Of a DNA stretch of 64,000 nt, positions 36,191 to 46,787 are shown one piece after another (within the stretch, counting starts at the first letter, position 1; every line of letters starts with the position of its first letter). The notes beneath the pieces are model-generated. The model saw nothing but the letters and a program-made list of their open reading frames with translations. It did not search any database and had not been told where the DNA came from. Both the position numbers and the translations under genes were made by a program. The DNA is from Gnetum montanum (lineage: Eukaryota; Streptophyta; Gnetopsida; Gnetales; Gnetaceae), in assembly GCA_015680685.1 (NCBI GenBank), contig MNCI01002829.1, forward strand, positions 303,437 to 367,436, written 5' to 3'.

Positions 36191-39100
36191 TTATTGTGTG
36201 ATCGCTACATACAGACACTTTTGTATGTTAATTTCTTGTGCACACCGGTTGCATGCAGGCAATGCTAAACATTCTTGTATCCAATCATACCCCTTATCAC
36301 TATATGTGATGCATGGAACCTTCTTTTTCTCGATCTTCCCAAAAGTGTTTTCCTTAGATATTTCCAAGGAGAGATCGCGGATTCCTAGGCATGCATTTAT
36401 GGTACTTAGCCATGTCCTTCCCATGATTATTGGGAAGTCCCCTTTATCATTGTTTACTTGTATCACTAGGAAATCAGCTGGGTATGACCACCCACACACA
36501 GTGGTAACAATGTCCTCCACCTGTCCCAAGGGAACAGTGATGGACTGGTCAACCAGCTTTAGGCAAATATTACTCTTCCTCTATGGAGGCAGGTTCCAGG
36601 CTTTGTACATCTCTTGCGATATTAAGTTGACTCTGAAACCTGAGTTCAAAAGAGCTTTACATGGTTCATTCCTAACGACTTTGAGATAGATTAGAGGGCT
36701 TTCGGGGTCAAAGAATTTCTTGGGAAGGTGGCCCTCCTTAATCCAGTTAGTAACGACATGTGTTAACATAACCGTGTGCGTTGAGCTCGATTTTTGATTT
36801 GAAGGGAGCTCTGAAGCCTTATTTGATGGAGAGGCATTCAGAGGTTTAACCTCTCATGGTTGTGAGGGCTTGGTTGGACTGTTGGTTCGGAAGAAAGGTC
36901 TTCTCTTCATACAGTTGTTAGAACCAGTAGTGGGTTGAAGATTCATAGCCCTCATAGCATTGTGTTATTGCAGTTGAGTGGGAAGTTCCCCTTGCATTGC
37001 TGGAGCGGGTGGTAATAGAGCTATCGGTGTGAGAGTTGCGAATGGATTTGGAGGATGGTATGTCTATGGGTTATCTCCCCTAGGAGAAGGAGTCCTATAA
37101 TACTCCTGAGCTTGGTATTGATGTTGTGATGTCACGTGACCAATAGAGTCACATGGAGAGATTGGCTGCTGCATGTAGTAGCCATATGGATCCGGTTGCC
37201 GGTAGGGGTATTGTTGCCTTGGTGGTAGCATCCCCCATGATTGTGGGTATTGTCACTGTTGGTGTTGCCAAATAGGTTATGGTGAAGTTCCACTTGGATA
37301 ATACGTTGAAGGTTGGTAGAACTGCCTTGGGTTACCTTGGGGATAAGGTAATCGTTTGGGTGCTTGTCGTTTATTAAATCATGGGTTGAGCGCATACACC
37401 CCAGACACTTGTAGGTGTGAGATTACTGGGCAACATCCCTTAGGATGGTCGTATTGGCATATCTCACATCCACCGTCATCGTTTGTGTTTGAATCCACAA
37501 CCTCTTCAGTGATAACCATTTTACCCTTACCTTTGTTACGTGCATTGTCTACTTCTCTTCTTTTCTTTTTGTCATGGTCACTACCTCGCTCTCTAGACTC
37601 CTCTACAATTTTAAGAACAATTTCAAACCTATTATCCAGGGAGTCCCACATTTGGTCTACCTTTGTCGATACTTTGGTTGTTAACTTTTGGAGTGGCAAA
37701 GTTTTCCTATTCACCATCTCTTCAAGTGGTGACTCTTCTTCCTCCTCACAGAATCTCACTCCCCTTTTTCGAAGGGAAAGATCTTGGTTGTACTCTTCCG
37801 CACTTTCTCTCTTCCATAGCTCACCTTCTTCTTTGGCTACTTGCTCTTGCAATCTATGGATTTGATGAGACCTAAGCTCCGATAACCTTCCTTGGGCATA
37901 CGTCCCAAGGGTCCTTCTCGTTTCATGCCTAAGTCCATCTACGAGATGGCATAGTTCATCCCGCTGCGAATAACCATGGCGAGGGCAATGATGTAGCAGT
38001 GCGTAATAGCAGCCCATGGTAGCATCCAAGGGTTCATGATTTCCTTGCTTCCATCCTTGGATTTGCTTTCGTAGGTTATACACTCGGGAGTACATTTGGT
38101 ACTTATCATTAAACAGTTCTAACATTGTACTCCACCTCCAAATGGATTCCGGTTCTAAGGACTGGTACCAGCTTTCAGCTTCTTGCACTAGTGTCCTTGG
38201 GAACAACTTTAGTTTTTGCCATTCGTTTTCTATGTTCTACAAGGAACATGCATCATGGAATGCTTGTAAATGGTTTTAAGGATCAGTGTTGTATCCCCCC
38301 TCAAACCGTGGGATGTTATTCATGTCTAACCTCTTGACCCTACTATCTTTTTGGTGCATTGTGGGAACTCTTATGGCCTCGGTTATGTCTAGCATGCTTC
38401 TAGTTGCGAGTAGGGGTTCTTCGTGGTCATCTCGTTCATAGTGTCTATGGTGTCTATGGGGTTCCCTACTCTCCCTTCTTCCATGCCTTGATTCCTTAGA
38501 TTGCCCTTGTCCTCATTCTCGACTGTCTTGTCGATGTTTTTCACTCTGTTTACCTTTATCCTCACGGTTGGTTTCCTTATGACTGCAACCGAATATTGAA
38601 GGAGAGGGTGAATGTGATGATGAAGGTGAAGAAGAAGGAGAACCATCACCATGATGGTGTTTTCTACCTTCTCTTCTATGGTCTTGCCACAGTCGTGATC
38701 ATGATTAGAACATCCGCCCTTATCGTGTGGTTGTGTTCCTTCCTTGAACACTTTGTGTTCATGGGTATCAGAACTAGGGTTGTGAATCATGGAGTGTAGG
38801 TTCTAATACCCCACCTCCTGACCATCATTAGGAGGAGGAACATCATTTGGTGGGGAACCTGTTGAAGCAGGTTCACCACCCTCAATTTCACTCAAGACAT
38901 GCGGAGCGTTATGAGGCCATTTACCCTTCGAGGAGGTTTGATATCTCTTCTATTGCAAGTCCCTTTGATGTTGCGCTTCTGTGGGATGGTAGTCTCTTGT
39001 GTCATGACCGCATGCAACATATTCTACGTACAAAAATGACATGCCTATTCGTGAGAGAGCACGAAGGAGCATGTTGGGGACTGATCGGTCTGGAGGCAAC

Positions 39101-39306
39101 ACTATGTTACCTTCCAAGTCTCTCCAACGTAGTTGTTCATCTTGATGGAGAATAAAGGTAAAGTCAGGTACATACTCATCGTGATGAGTATATACCACAC
39201 AAAATTGTTGAGGAACTGGCAGATCTTGGTTACGTGTGTTCTGCCGCCAACTATCTCTTGTGTTAGTCCTAGGCGGTGAAGTGCTCTTGTGCGAAGAAGA
39301 AGACAT
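36191..39306 (-). pseudogene. gag-protease frame of element D
   Basis: It has the same domain order as in A: N-terminal domain (38950-39306), His/Arg-rich linker, gag core and coiled stretch (37379-38206 open without a stop for 275 codons), a CEICQYDHPKGCC zinc knuckle near 37436-37472, and protease (36191-36769). There are fewer stops than in A, but one lies before 38206 (Q to stop at about 38236) and others in the proline-rich linker. The protease motif reads NSG instead of DSG (codon 36644-36646), so the catalytic aspartate is gone and this copy cannot process its own gag. Confidence 0.82.
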
Positions 39307-39428
39307 TTTTGTCTTGTTCGGTGCACGATTTACCATTGTCTTATCTTTTCTTGATTAACCCTAAGGGTTCATTCTAGCATCCCAACGATATGAATGATTT
39401 CCTATGTTCTACGTAGCACACAAACAAC

Positions 39429-39450
39429 TAAGTCCCTGGTAATGGTGCCA
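39429..39450 (-). other. Primer binding site of element D
   Basis: On the minus strand TGGCACCATTACCAGGGACT follows the LTR end. It differs from the site of A by two transitions. Three bases of the LTR terminus (CAT of CTCATCAT) are missing at the join. Confidence 0.65.
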
Positions 39451-40035
39451 ATGAGTGGCGAGGTACCCCTACACTCAACCATACAAATACGAGCGTTTCA
39501 CACGTGATTCGGTTGAACTCCAAGGACTAAGTGCTTACGCGCCTTAATGGAACACTTAAGGTTAATCAATCGTTGTCTTCCCAAACTTACTTGTATTGTC
39601 ACGGTTGTATGGTTAAGTAAGCTTGAGGTATGTGATTTTTATAAATTTTATCTTTTTAATNACACACATGCTCGAAGCAGTCGTACTGAGTGTACTTAAC
39701 TAGGAGAGTCAAGGGTTGAGAGAGAGATTAATTAACTAGGAAAGCATTTAAACATTCAACAATAATTAATTACTATTTAGCTTAATCTGTATGCTGCAAG
39801 GTTTATCATAAAGTTTGTCTTTATTATCGTACACAAATATGTGCTTAGGTACAAATTGCTCGAATAAAGATTCGTTCACTTTGTGACTCCTACTGCGGGC
39901 ACACAGGAATTATTCTAACTCTGGAATGGTAAGACTGCAAGAGTTTAGCTAAGGGTCTAAGTCTAACTCCCTGAACAAGGAAAGCCGCTTCTTATTTATT
40001 GATAATAAGGCAAGATGCAATATTGCAGCTCATCA
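39451..40035 (-). repeat. 5' LTR of element D, with an assembly gap
   Basis: It matches 33176-33955 but jumps at the single N (39661) from the equivalent of 33387 to that of 33568. About 180 bp are therefore missing from the assembly there. It ends GCAGCTCATCA at 40025-40035. Confidence 0.85.
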
Positions 40036-41047
40036 CACAAGCATCGCAAGGAAAGTTGTCTACCCAAGCTTGATTTAAACAAATTTCCCAAATTTTCAAG
40101 AGGCTATGATCTAGATCTGCAACATCATCTACAAGCCTTAAATGATGCCTATGTATGGAACAATATTGATAACGGGTGGCAAAAACTTAAGCTCTTTCCT
40201 ATGACACTCATTGGCCAAGCAAAAGTATGGTATAGGTCCCTAAAACCAAAATCAATTCGACATTGGCCAACAATGATAGAACTCTTCAACAAAAGATATC
40301 AAACCTATGCGAGTGTTAGCCTTGAGGAAACAAATCCAAGAGTGGAAACAAGCGAAACATGAACCCTTAGACAGATATTATGCATGGTTAAATAACTACC
40401 CAGGCCATGGGTTCTCCAAGGAGAGGCTAATGTACCATATCATAGATGGGCTTCGTAATGAAACAAGGGAGACTCTAGGGATGTATGCCCTAGGTCAACT
40501 ATATGAACTACGAACCCATCAATTCCAAGAGCTTATTAAGTAGTTGGCAAAAGAAGAAGGAGAAATGGCTAAATGGGAGAATGTTGAAAAATCTCAACGA
40601 GACCAAAATCTTAAATCAACAAAGGTCCATAATCAAAAAGAGGAGAAATCAACTCACCCCAAGGAGGTGGAATCATCTTTGCCAACATTGCAATCATTAG
40701 ATGAAATTGAGGCAAAGATCAATAAGATGATGGAATGGATGCATAAAAAATGTGGAGAATATGCCAACATTATTGGAGGTAGAGTCATGACGAGCCAAGA
40801 AATAGGAAAAAACACCATTAGACAATCGGAAAGAAGGGTAGAAGAGAATAAGAGCTCAACTGCCAATCATATGTATCAATGCAACATTTGCCTGTACGAT
40901 CACCCCAAGGGCCAATGTCCAATCTTGTCACATTTACATGAGAATTGGGGAAGAATGTTACATCCAGAGTTTGTACAAAAATATTGTGTTCAATCACAGT
41001 GGCAACAATCCCAGTCGTGGGGGAGGCCACTCCCAAACTGGTTATAG
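40036..41047 (+). pseudogene. gag of element C, core part (after the D insertion)
   Basis: It continues the frame broken at 33175. The gag core reads FPKFSRGYDLDLQHHLQAL, LKLFPMTLIGQAKVWYRSL and GLRNETRETLGMYALGQL, with a zinc knuckle C-x2-C-x3-H-x4-C (CNICLYDHPKGQC) at about 40880-40918. One frameshift lies near 40305 and a TAG at 40541-40543. It aligns along its length with the gag of A and D. It is the retrotransposon capsid/nucleocapsid precursor, not functional in this copy. Confidence 0.82.
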
Positions 41048-41800
41048 CCTCCATACCATCCGAACCTAAGTGCTTATTAAGTCCAACATCTTGTTTCTTC
41101 AACCGAGTCAACATCATCTATCTCACCACCTTATTATTATCATTCTCCTCAGTACTATCAACCCATATCCTCTTCAACATGACCACCACCTTGTGTACCT
41201 TACACTTATTCTCAATTTCAAAATTCTCATCCTTCACCTCCTTCTACATCGCTACCAAGTGTTCCAGAGGGTTTTGCACCATAGCATCAACCCATGAATG
41301 TTACTTGTGCTGCTATTAACAATAGCAGTGGGGAATCTCCTCAACACCAAAGACGCCCCTTCTTTAGGCATGACCATAAGAAGGGACAACACAATTCTGA
41401 GCCCCCAGCACCTTCAAACCCAACACTATGGTGTAGCTCCCTCCTCGAACCCAACGCCTCATGTTACTTTCTTTGGGCCACCAACCACTACTCCAACAAC
41501 CATAGGGCCCAATGAATATAACCACCGAGGAAGACAGATTGATCCTTGCATACCAGCTTACAATCAAGGGTGCCATAGTGGGTCAACCACTCATCAATTA
41601 ACTACATCTTATAAATTGCCCCACTATGCTTACTATAATCAAGTGTGTGAACCCCAATGGGGTAAGTATGACTGGGTCCCAATATTTCCAACATGCAAGG
41701 ATCCCAATCTTCCATTTATTAATTACAGCCATGCTCAACCATTTAGTTATGGGGGTTATCACCCATTCTAACAACAACAGAATTAATAAATGTTTTCCTT
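41048..41800 (+). pseudogene. Proline/glutamine-rich gag tail of element C
   Basis: Broken frames rich in Pro, Ser, His, Tyr and Gln continue from the zinc knuckle. A RRPFFRHDHKK block near 41350 is equivalent to the KKRPFFRTN block before the protease of A. No DSG protease motif follows, so C lost or never had the protease. The last open stretch ends at 41771. Confidence 0.6.
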
Positions 41801-43138
41801 TTCTTTAATTTTACAATTTTTTTATTTTTTTTATTGTTTTTCAGTTTTTCATCTTTCAGTTTATTATTTTGTCTTTTTGTCTTTTTATGAGTAATCTCAT
41901 CTATGAATAAAACACTCATGTGGCTCATTGGATGAGGTGTTGTTCTATGCTATCAAGTCTCAGGTGATTAATTATTTGGACAGCAAGCCCACAACATTCA
42001 CTCCCCCATTCTATTAATAAGAGGTTCCACTCTGGGTACAATGATATCCATAATCATTAAAACTTAAAGTAATTTTGTGCTCATTATGCCCAGAGTGAAG
42101 AATGATGGACCAAGAAGGAATGGCCAGGGTGTGACATCAAGGGGACTTGTGGATTCTCTTTGGTGGCATCTGTAAGAGTTATCATGCAACTTGGTTGTAC
42201 TGAGATCCCTGTAGATCTAACGAAAAATGGGAGTAAGAGTAATCAAAAGGCACTTAACCAGAAAAAAAAATAATGCTATTCTAGGGGGTCCCACTGGAAA
42301 GACATGCACCCATGCTCGAAGGTAGGCAACTTCTCTGGATTAAGCAATACTTCAAAAAAAAATGTGTGTGCCGCAAAGCAAAAATCGCTTCTCCCTTGGA
42401 TGAAACACCAAGTGATCATATGCCTTGCTACCACGATGCTCTTATGGTTGTCCATCATGGGAAGAAGCAATGCGATGTCATTGATCGAAGGAATGGACTT
42501 GGTCCTGATTTTGGAGTGATGGGCAAATGACACACTAATCATGCCTTACATGCAGGATTCATTATGCCTTGAGTTAGTTACCTAATGTCCCAATCTCTGC
42601 AATCCCTTCTACAATTCGCCTCATCTCGTTGTTCATGTGTTTTTGACTTGTGTCTTGTGTAGCATAGAATTTATACCTCATCACAGTGGTATTTAGCATG
42701 TGTGTGTTTTGTTGCATCGGTGTAGATTACATTTAACCCTTCTAATGCCTATGGACATTGTAAGGTGTGGTTACGCAAGGGCATTATAGGTTGGAACCTG
42801 CTTTGGGGAGGATCCACTTGCATGACTTTCATAATTTGTACTTGTTGCACACTACCACATCATTTTATACCCTTCGAGTACTTCATTGCCAAATCTATTC
42901 TTTCCTTTATCATCATTTTATCAAAAGTTTCTCAAAACCATTATGTGTCCTTTGATGTGTCACCTAAACAAACTAGGTTCGACATTAAACTTTTAGGGCA
43001 ACTTCCTTGAAAAAATTTCTAAGTCTAAAATCACACTAAGTAAAGACTTCAACATTTATTAAAGGTAATGAGTAAGGTATGAAATAATTGAACTTATTTC
43101 AATAACCTTACTAACAATTGATCTTTGTGCGATTATAG
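41801..43138 (+). other. Noncoding middle region of element C
   Basis: T-rich then mixed sequence with no gene. It shares short blocks with the 3' region of A and D: GGTGTGACATCAAGGGGACT at about 42128 and CTGCTTTGGGGAGGATCCAC near 42799. Confidence 0.6.
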
Positions 43139-43561
43139 ATGGCCCCTAAAAGAGGACACCAAGGAGGACCTTCTCAAGGTGCAACTAAATGCCCAGGGGA
43201 AGGTAGAAGCTAAGGACCTCATGCAGAACATGCGGAGCAGGAGGCACAATCATTTAGCATCCATCAAGGAACTCCTGTTACTACACAATCTATCCAAGAA
43301 AAAGGTGGAGAGGTCAGGGCCTAAGCCTATGAAGAGGAACAACGACTATTTGCGGCATGGCATGTTAAGGCCAATCAAGTGTTCCTGCAGCTGCCGTGTC
43401 CATGGAAAGTGTCGACTCCATCAAACATTGGAACATTAGCATGGATCGCTCATAATCCGTGGATAGAAGAGGAGAAACATCAGGCGCTTATTCAACAGTA
43501 TCACTCTCAGGAGCTTGGAGCGCAAAACAAAGGAAAGGCACCCATGGAGGAGCCACCGTAA
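43139..43561 (+). pseudogene. Extra 3' ORF of element C, unknown function
   Basis: One frame of 141 codons from ATG at 43139 starts MAPKRGHQGGPSQG and has two TAA stops (43211-43213 and about 43313). After the second stop it reads EEEQRLFAAWHVKANQVF, then QLPCPWK, STPSNIGTLAW, HNPWIEEEKHQAL and a basic/acidic tail ending EEPP. The same C-terminal block, including residues beyond the stop, occurs in element H at 60600-60830 on the other strand. Conservation between two diverged elements argues for a former protein. I recognise no family. The context (between gag and the 3' LTR) is where some plant Ty3 elements carry an additional ORF. Confidence 0.7.
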
Positions 43562-43669
43562 TGAGGAACCACATGAGTTCCAATAAATTTTGTAATTCTA
43601 TGTTTGTGTCCCAATTTTGTTGTGTTCAACTCTCCACTGCGGCATGAATAAATTTCTAGTTAGTTAATA

Positions 43670-43734
43670 ATCCCATACCTTCCCAATATTTTGTAAGGAA
43701 CTCGAGAACAAGTTTTCATTCAGTCATGGGGGTA
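43670..43734 (+). other. 3' LTR-proximal conserved block and short polypurine tract of element C
   Basis: CTTCCCAATATTTTGTAAGG, AACTCGAGAACAAG and TCATGGGGGTA directly precede the LTR. The block is nearly the same as in A and D although their bodies have diverged. Confidence 0.65.
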
Positions 43735-44606
43735 TGATGAATTGCGATATCGGGACTGCGATATCGCGTTTGCGATATTGGGTTCGTGATATCGGATCCA
43801 ACCATGCGATGTCGGATACCCGATATCAGGGCTTGTCTCCTTGCCTATAAATAAGAGGCGACGCCCTTGGTTTTCACATTAGTTCTTAGTCCCTTACCCA
43901 AATTCTTGCAGTATTTCCTTCTTAGAGTTAGAATTATTTCTCAGTGCTTGCCCGTAGTGTGATGATTGTAATTGTACAGCATCCTTTATTCGAGTGTGAC
44001 GTACTTGGACACCCACATGATCGAAAATAAAGATCGAGATTAATTCATCATTGCAACATTCACTTAATTTAATTATTTAATTGTTATTGTTATTTATTGC
44101 TTTCGTAGTTAACATCTCTTTACCCTAAACTCCTATTAAACGTGGAATGAGTATGACTTAATCACGAGCATTTAAGTGTGACTGCTTGGTATCCCAGTAG
44201 CGTACCTAGGCCATGTGCTTGGTAATCCTAGTGGTAGTTGTGTACAAGGTCCAAGATGTGTACAAATGATTAAGGAACGGATGCTCATCGCACTTAGGCT
44301 AGCTTAGATTCTCTCCCCCTATCTCATATTAGCTTAACTCTCTCTCCCTTTTCCTCCTAGCTTAATTAAAGATTATTTTCCATTGCTTCCAAGAGTAGCA
44401 TTAGTTTAGGAACACATCATACACCTCACTCTTGACTAAACCATACATGACAAAGCAAATACTAGTCTAGGTGGGAAGATAGCAACCTGCGATCAATGAG
44501 TAACTATCTAGATACTACAACTAGCTCATCTGCGGAGTTCGACCAGATCATGTGTGAAACGCTCGTATTCGTATGGTTGAGTGTAGGGGTACCTCACCAC
44601 TCATCA
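43735..44606 (+). repeat. 3' LTR of element C
   Basis: It is homologous to 31932-32787 over its length. It ends CACTCATCA and is followed by TTAGG, where LTR B resumes. The U3 tip has eight GATATC-like motifs. Confidence 0.88.
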
Positions 44607-44718
44607 TTAGGTAAGGGACTAAGACTAACTATGCAAACCAAGTGTGCTCGCCTCTTATTTATAGGCAATGAGGCAGGCTGTGATATCGTGTGGAAGGCTC
44701 TGATATCGCGACTCATCA

Positions 44719-46787
44719 AATATTTTCTAAACTTTATACAATTTTTTAGGTCCTATGAGTATAAGATATATGCAAACCAAAACATTCTCTTATCTTGTGT
44801 GTGTTGTTTGTGTAATTTCGTATTATTTTACAACTTAACTCTAGATAATGCTCTTAATGTTTAAGGGTGTGTAAGTAGAATATCTAAGTTATTCAAAATA
44901 TATAAAAATAGGAGATAAATGAAGGTTTTATGAGGGAGTTTTATATCTTAATAAATGGAATACTTGATAACATATTCTTTATTATAATCTTATGCAAGTT
45001 TGCAAATTGGTGAAATATATAATATTTTAAAAAGTGAGAAAATGTAGAATGGAGAAATCATTTTTATTTTGATAGTATTATGGAAAACTATAATGTAAAG
45101 AAAACTATTTATTTGTTATTATTCATCATCATTTGCAATGCACAATTTGCAAAACATGAATAGGAGCTCATCATTTGAGAGTTGAAATAGGTAGAATGAG
45201 TTTCCTACAACATTTAAGCACACTAGACATAGGTGGGATACTATAGTTCTAAATTTGCTTGATTTTTCCAATGAACACTTGATAATTTTCTTAATATTGT
45301 TTTCAAAACTCATAGCATGTACATTTATACAAATTTCAGTTTATGTTTCATATTTATTAACCTTTATTTCTATTGCTTACCATGGCTTTTCAAAATATCA
45401 CTTCCTTCACAGTACTTAAAAAGACATCCCAAAACCAGTAGGCCTTTCCTTTTCATTGATTTTGAGTTTCTCCTCTCTGCATCACTCTTCCACATCTGTT
45501 ATAAATTTTTATTCTAGGATCTAATACCACCACCTCCCCTAGCCATCACCCATTTAACTTACTTATGCTACCTTTGCTTTTTAATGGTCCATGATTACTA
45601 AACACGTAACGTCTAAGCATAGAATATAAAACACTTGCATCTATTTTTGATTTTCTTCTCTACATTTTGATATATATTGCATGATTACGTGGACAATGGG
45701 AAGGTTCTACCATATTATAAAGTTGGACCATTTTTCTAATTTGCATGGGTTGTATTGGATACTTGGTTGAGCACATTAACCCACCCCACTATATACTTAA
45801 CAATGCACTTAAATCATATTTCGTCCTCAAAGTTTTTATGAGGTTTCGTGGAATACCCTTTCGAAAATTTGTGTGTTTATAATTCATTGTAATCAAAAAT
45901 CCATTTTCCTGTCATGAGGGTTACGAATATCCAACATGACAAACGGTAAAGAAATTCTGCGTGACAAAACACATTTATGCTCCATGGTTCAAAACTTTCT
46001 AAAGATACCAGCATTCACAAAGTTCCACAACGAAGATGACTGATGTTAACTTATTGAGTAACACTAAACACATTTTTTTTAACAAGGGAAGCATACCTCC
46101 AAGGATGCAGGGAAATCAGTTGACTGTACTAACCATGCAGAGTGTCATTTTAAGCTAAAGCCAAACCGAAATGTCAAATATACATTTCCAACGGCAACGT
46201 ATTTGGCAGAAAAACAGGATGCTCGAAATCTTTGTAACTGAAATACAGTTCCGGCGAAAAACATAAAAGGCACGATCAAAAGTGTAAAATAAGACAAAAA
46301 TAGGAGAGCGATGGCGGGCCGACCAAAATTTCGTAAGAGCGAAGGAGGGAAACGCATCGTCAAAACGGGGATCAAAATTGCTCATTGCTGGACCTGTCCA
46401 ACGTCAAAGAATAAGCAAGCAACGTGACGCACAGCAGCAGAAACAGAGCTGAATCAATCCAGAAATTTAATGCTCTTGCTTTGATCAGCATTGCCACGAT
46501 CGCTCCAGCTGTGCAAACAAAACAATGCTGAATAGGTGATGAGTAGGTGAGAGACTTCTGCCGGAAGAATTCCAGAACCGCGAAAAACAGCGCGCACCAG
46601 TAGCAACGGAGCGAGCTAGGTCGTGTAATCATCATCGTTATCATTATCATCGATGATCATGGAGTGAAAGCAGAAATTGCAGAAACAAAAGGGGAAAGCA
46701 GGAGCGTGGAGAAGATTATAGGAAGTGGAAGAAGAACCTTTTTTTCTTTTTTCTGATATTCTTTTGTTTTTACTTTTCGATTTCGAG
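44719..46787. other. AT-rich spacer, then GC-richer promoter region of the NAIP-like gene
   Basis: 44719-46140 shows no gene. From about 46250 to 46787 GC rises, as expected of a promoter and 5' UTR. Overlapping minus-strand ORFs here (46145-46650) have hydrophobic stretches but no recognisable family, and I did not call them. Confidence 0.4.

Larger units (their letters stand above)
33171..40040 (-). mobile_element. Element D: minus-strand non-autonomous LTR retrotransposon (gag-protease) nested in C
   Basis: Read on the minus strand: 5' LTR 39451-40035 (with an internal N at 39661), internal 33956-39450, 3' LTR 33176-33955. Flanking 5-mers CACAG (33171-33175) and CACAA (40036-40040) agree at four positions. 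The gag of C continues across the join. It belongs to the same subfamily as A and its frame is less decayed, fitting a younger insertion. No polymerase is seen. Confidence 0.88.
31927..44611 (+). mobile_element. Element C: gag-only LTR retrotransposon with an extra 3' ORF, split by element D
   Basis: 5' LTR 31932-32787, internal 32788-33175 plus 40041-43734, 3' LTR 43735-44606. Flanking 5-mers TTGGG (31927-31931) and TTAGG (44607-44611) agree at four positions, and LTR B resumes exactly beyond. With D removed the internal region is about 4.1 kb: primer site, gag with zinc knuckle, a proline-rich tail, 1.3 kb noncoding and a novel ORF. There is no protease, reverse transcriptase or integrase. 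It is related to but clearly diverged from A and D. Confidence 0.85.
23628..44718 (-). mobile_element. LTR B (F-type), one minus-strand LTR split into four pieces by three insertions
   Basis: Pieces: 23628-23637 (only TCAACCATAC left of the outer end), 24438-24675, 31526-31931 and 44612-44718. Laid end to end they form about 760 bp of one LTR read on the minus strand, ending in GACTCATCA at 44710-44718. Its promoter side (CTATAAATAAGAGGCGAG, then CTTGGTTTGCATAGTTAG) matches LTR F near 62225-62270 better than LTRs of A or D. The first 25 or so bases are lost. It was probably a solo or truncated LTR that then received E, A and C. Confidence 0.8.

Noticed and set aside
46145-46650. Minus-strand ORFs with membrane-like stretches upstream of the NAIP-like gene
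   Set aside because: Three overlapping frames are open over the GC-richer promoter; none matches a known family. A divergent gene is possible but unsupported.
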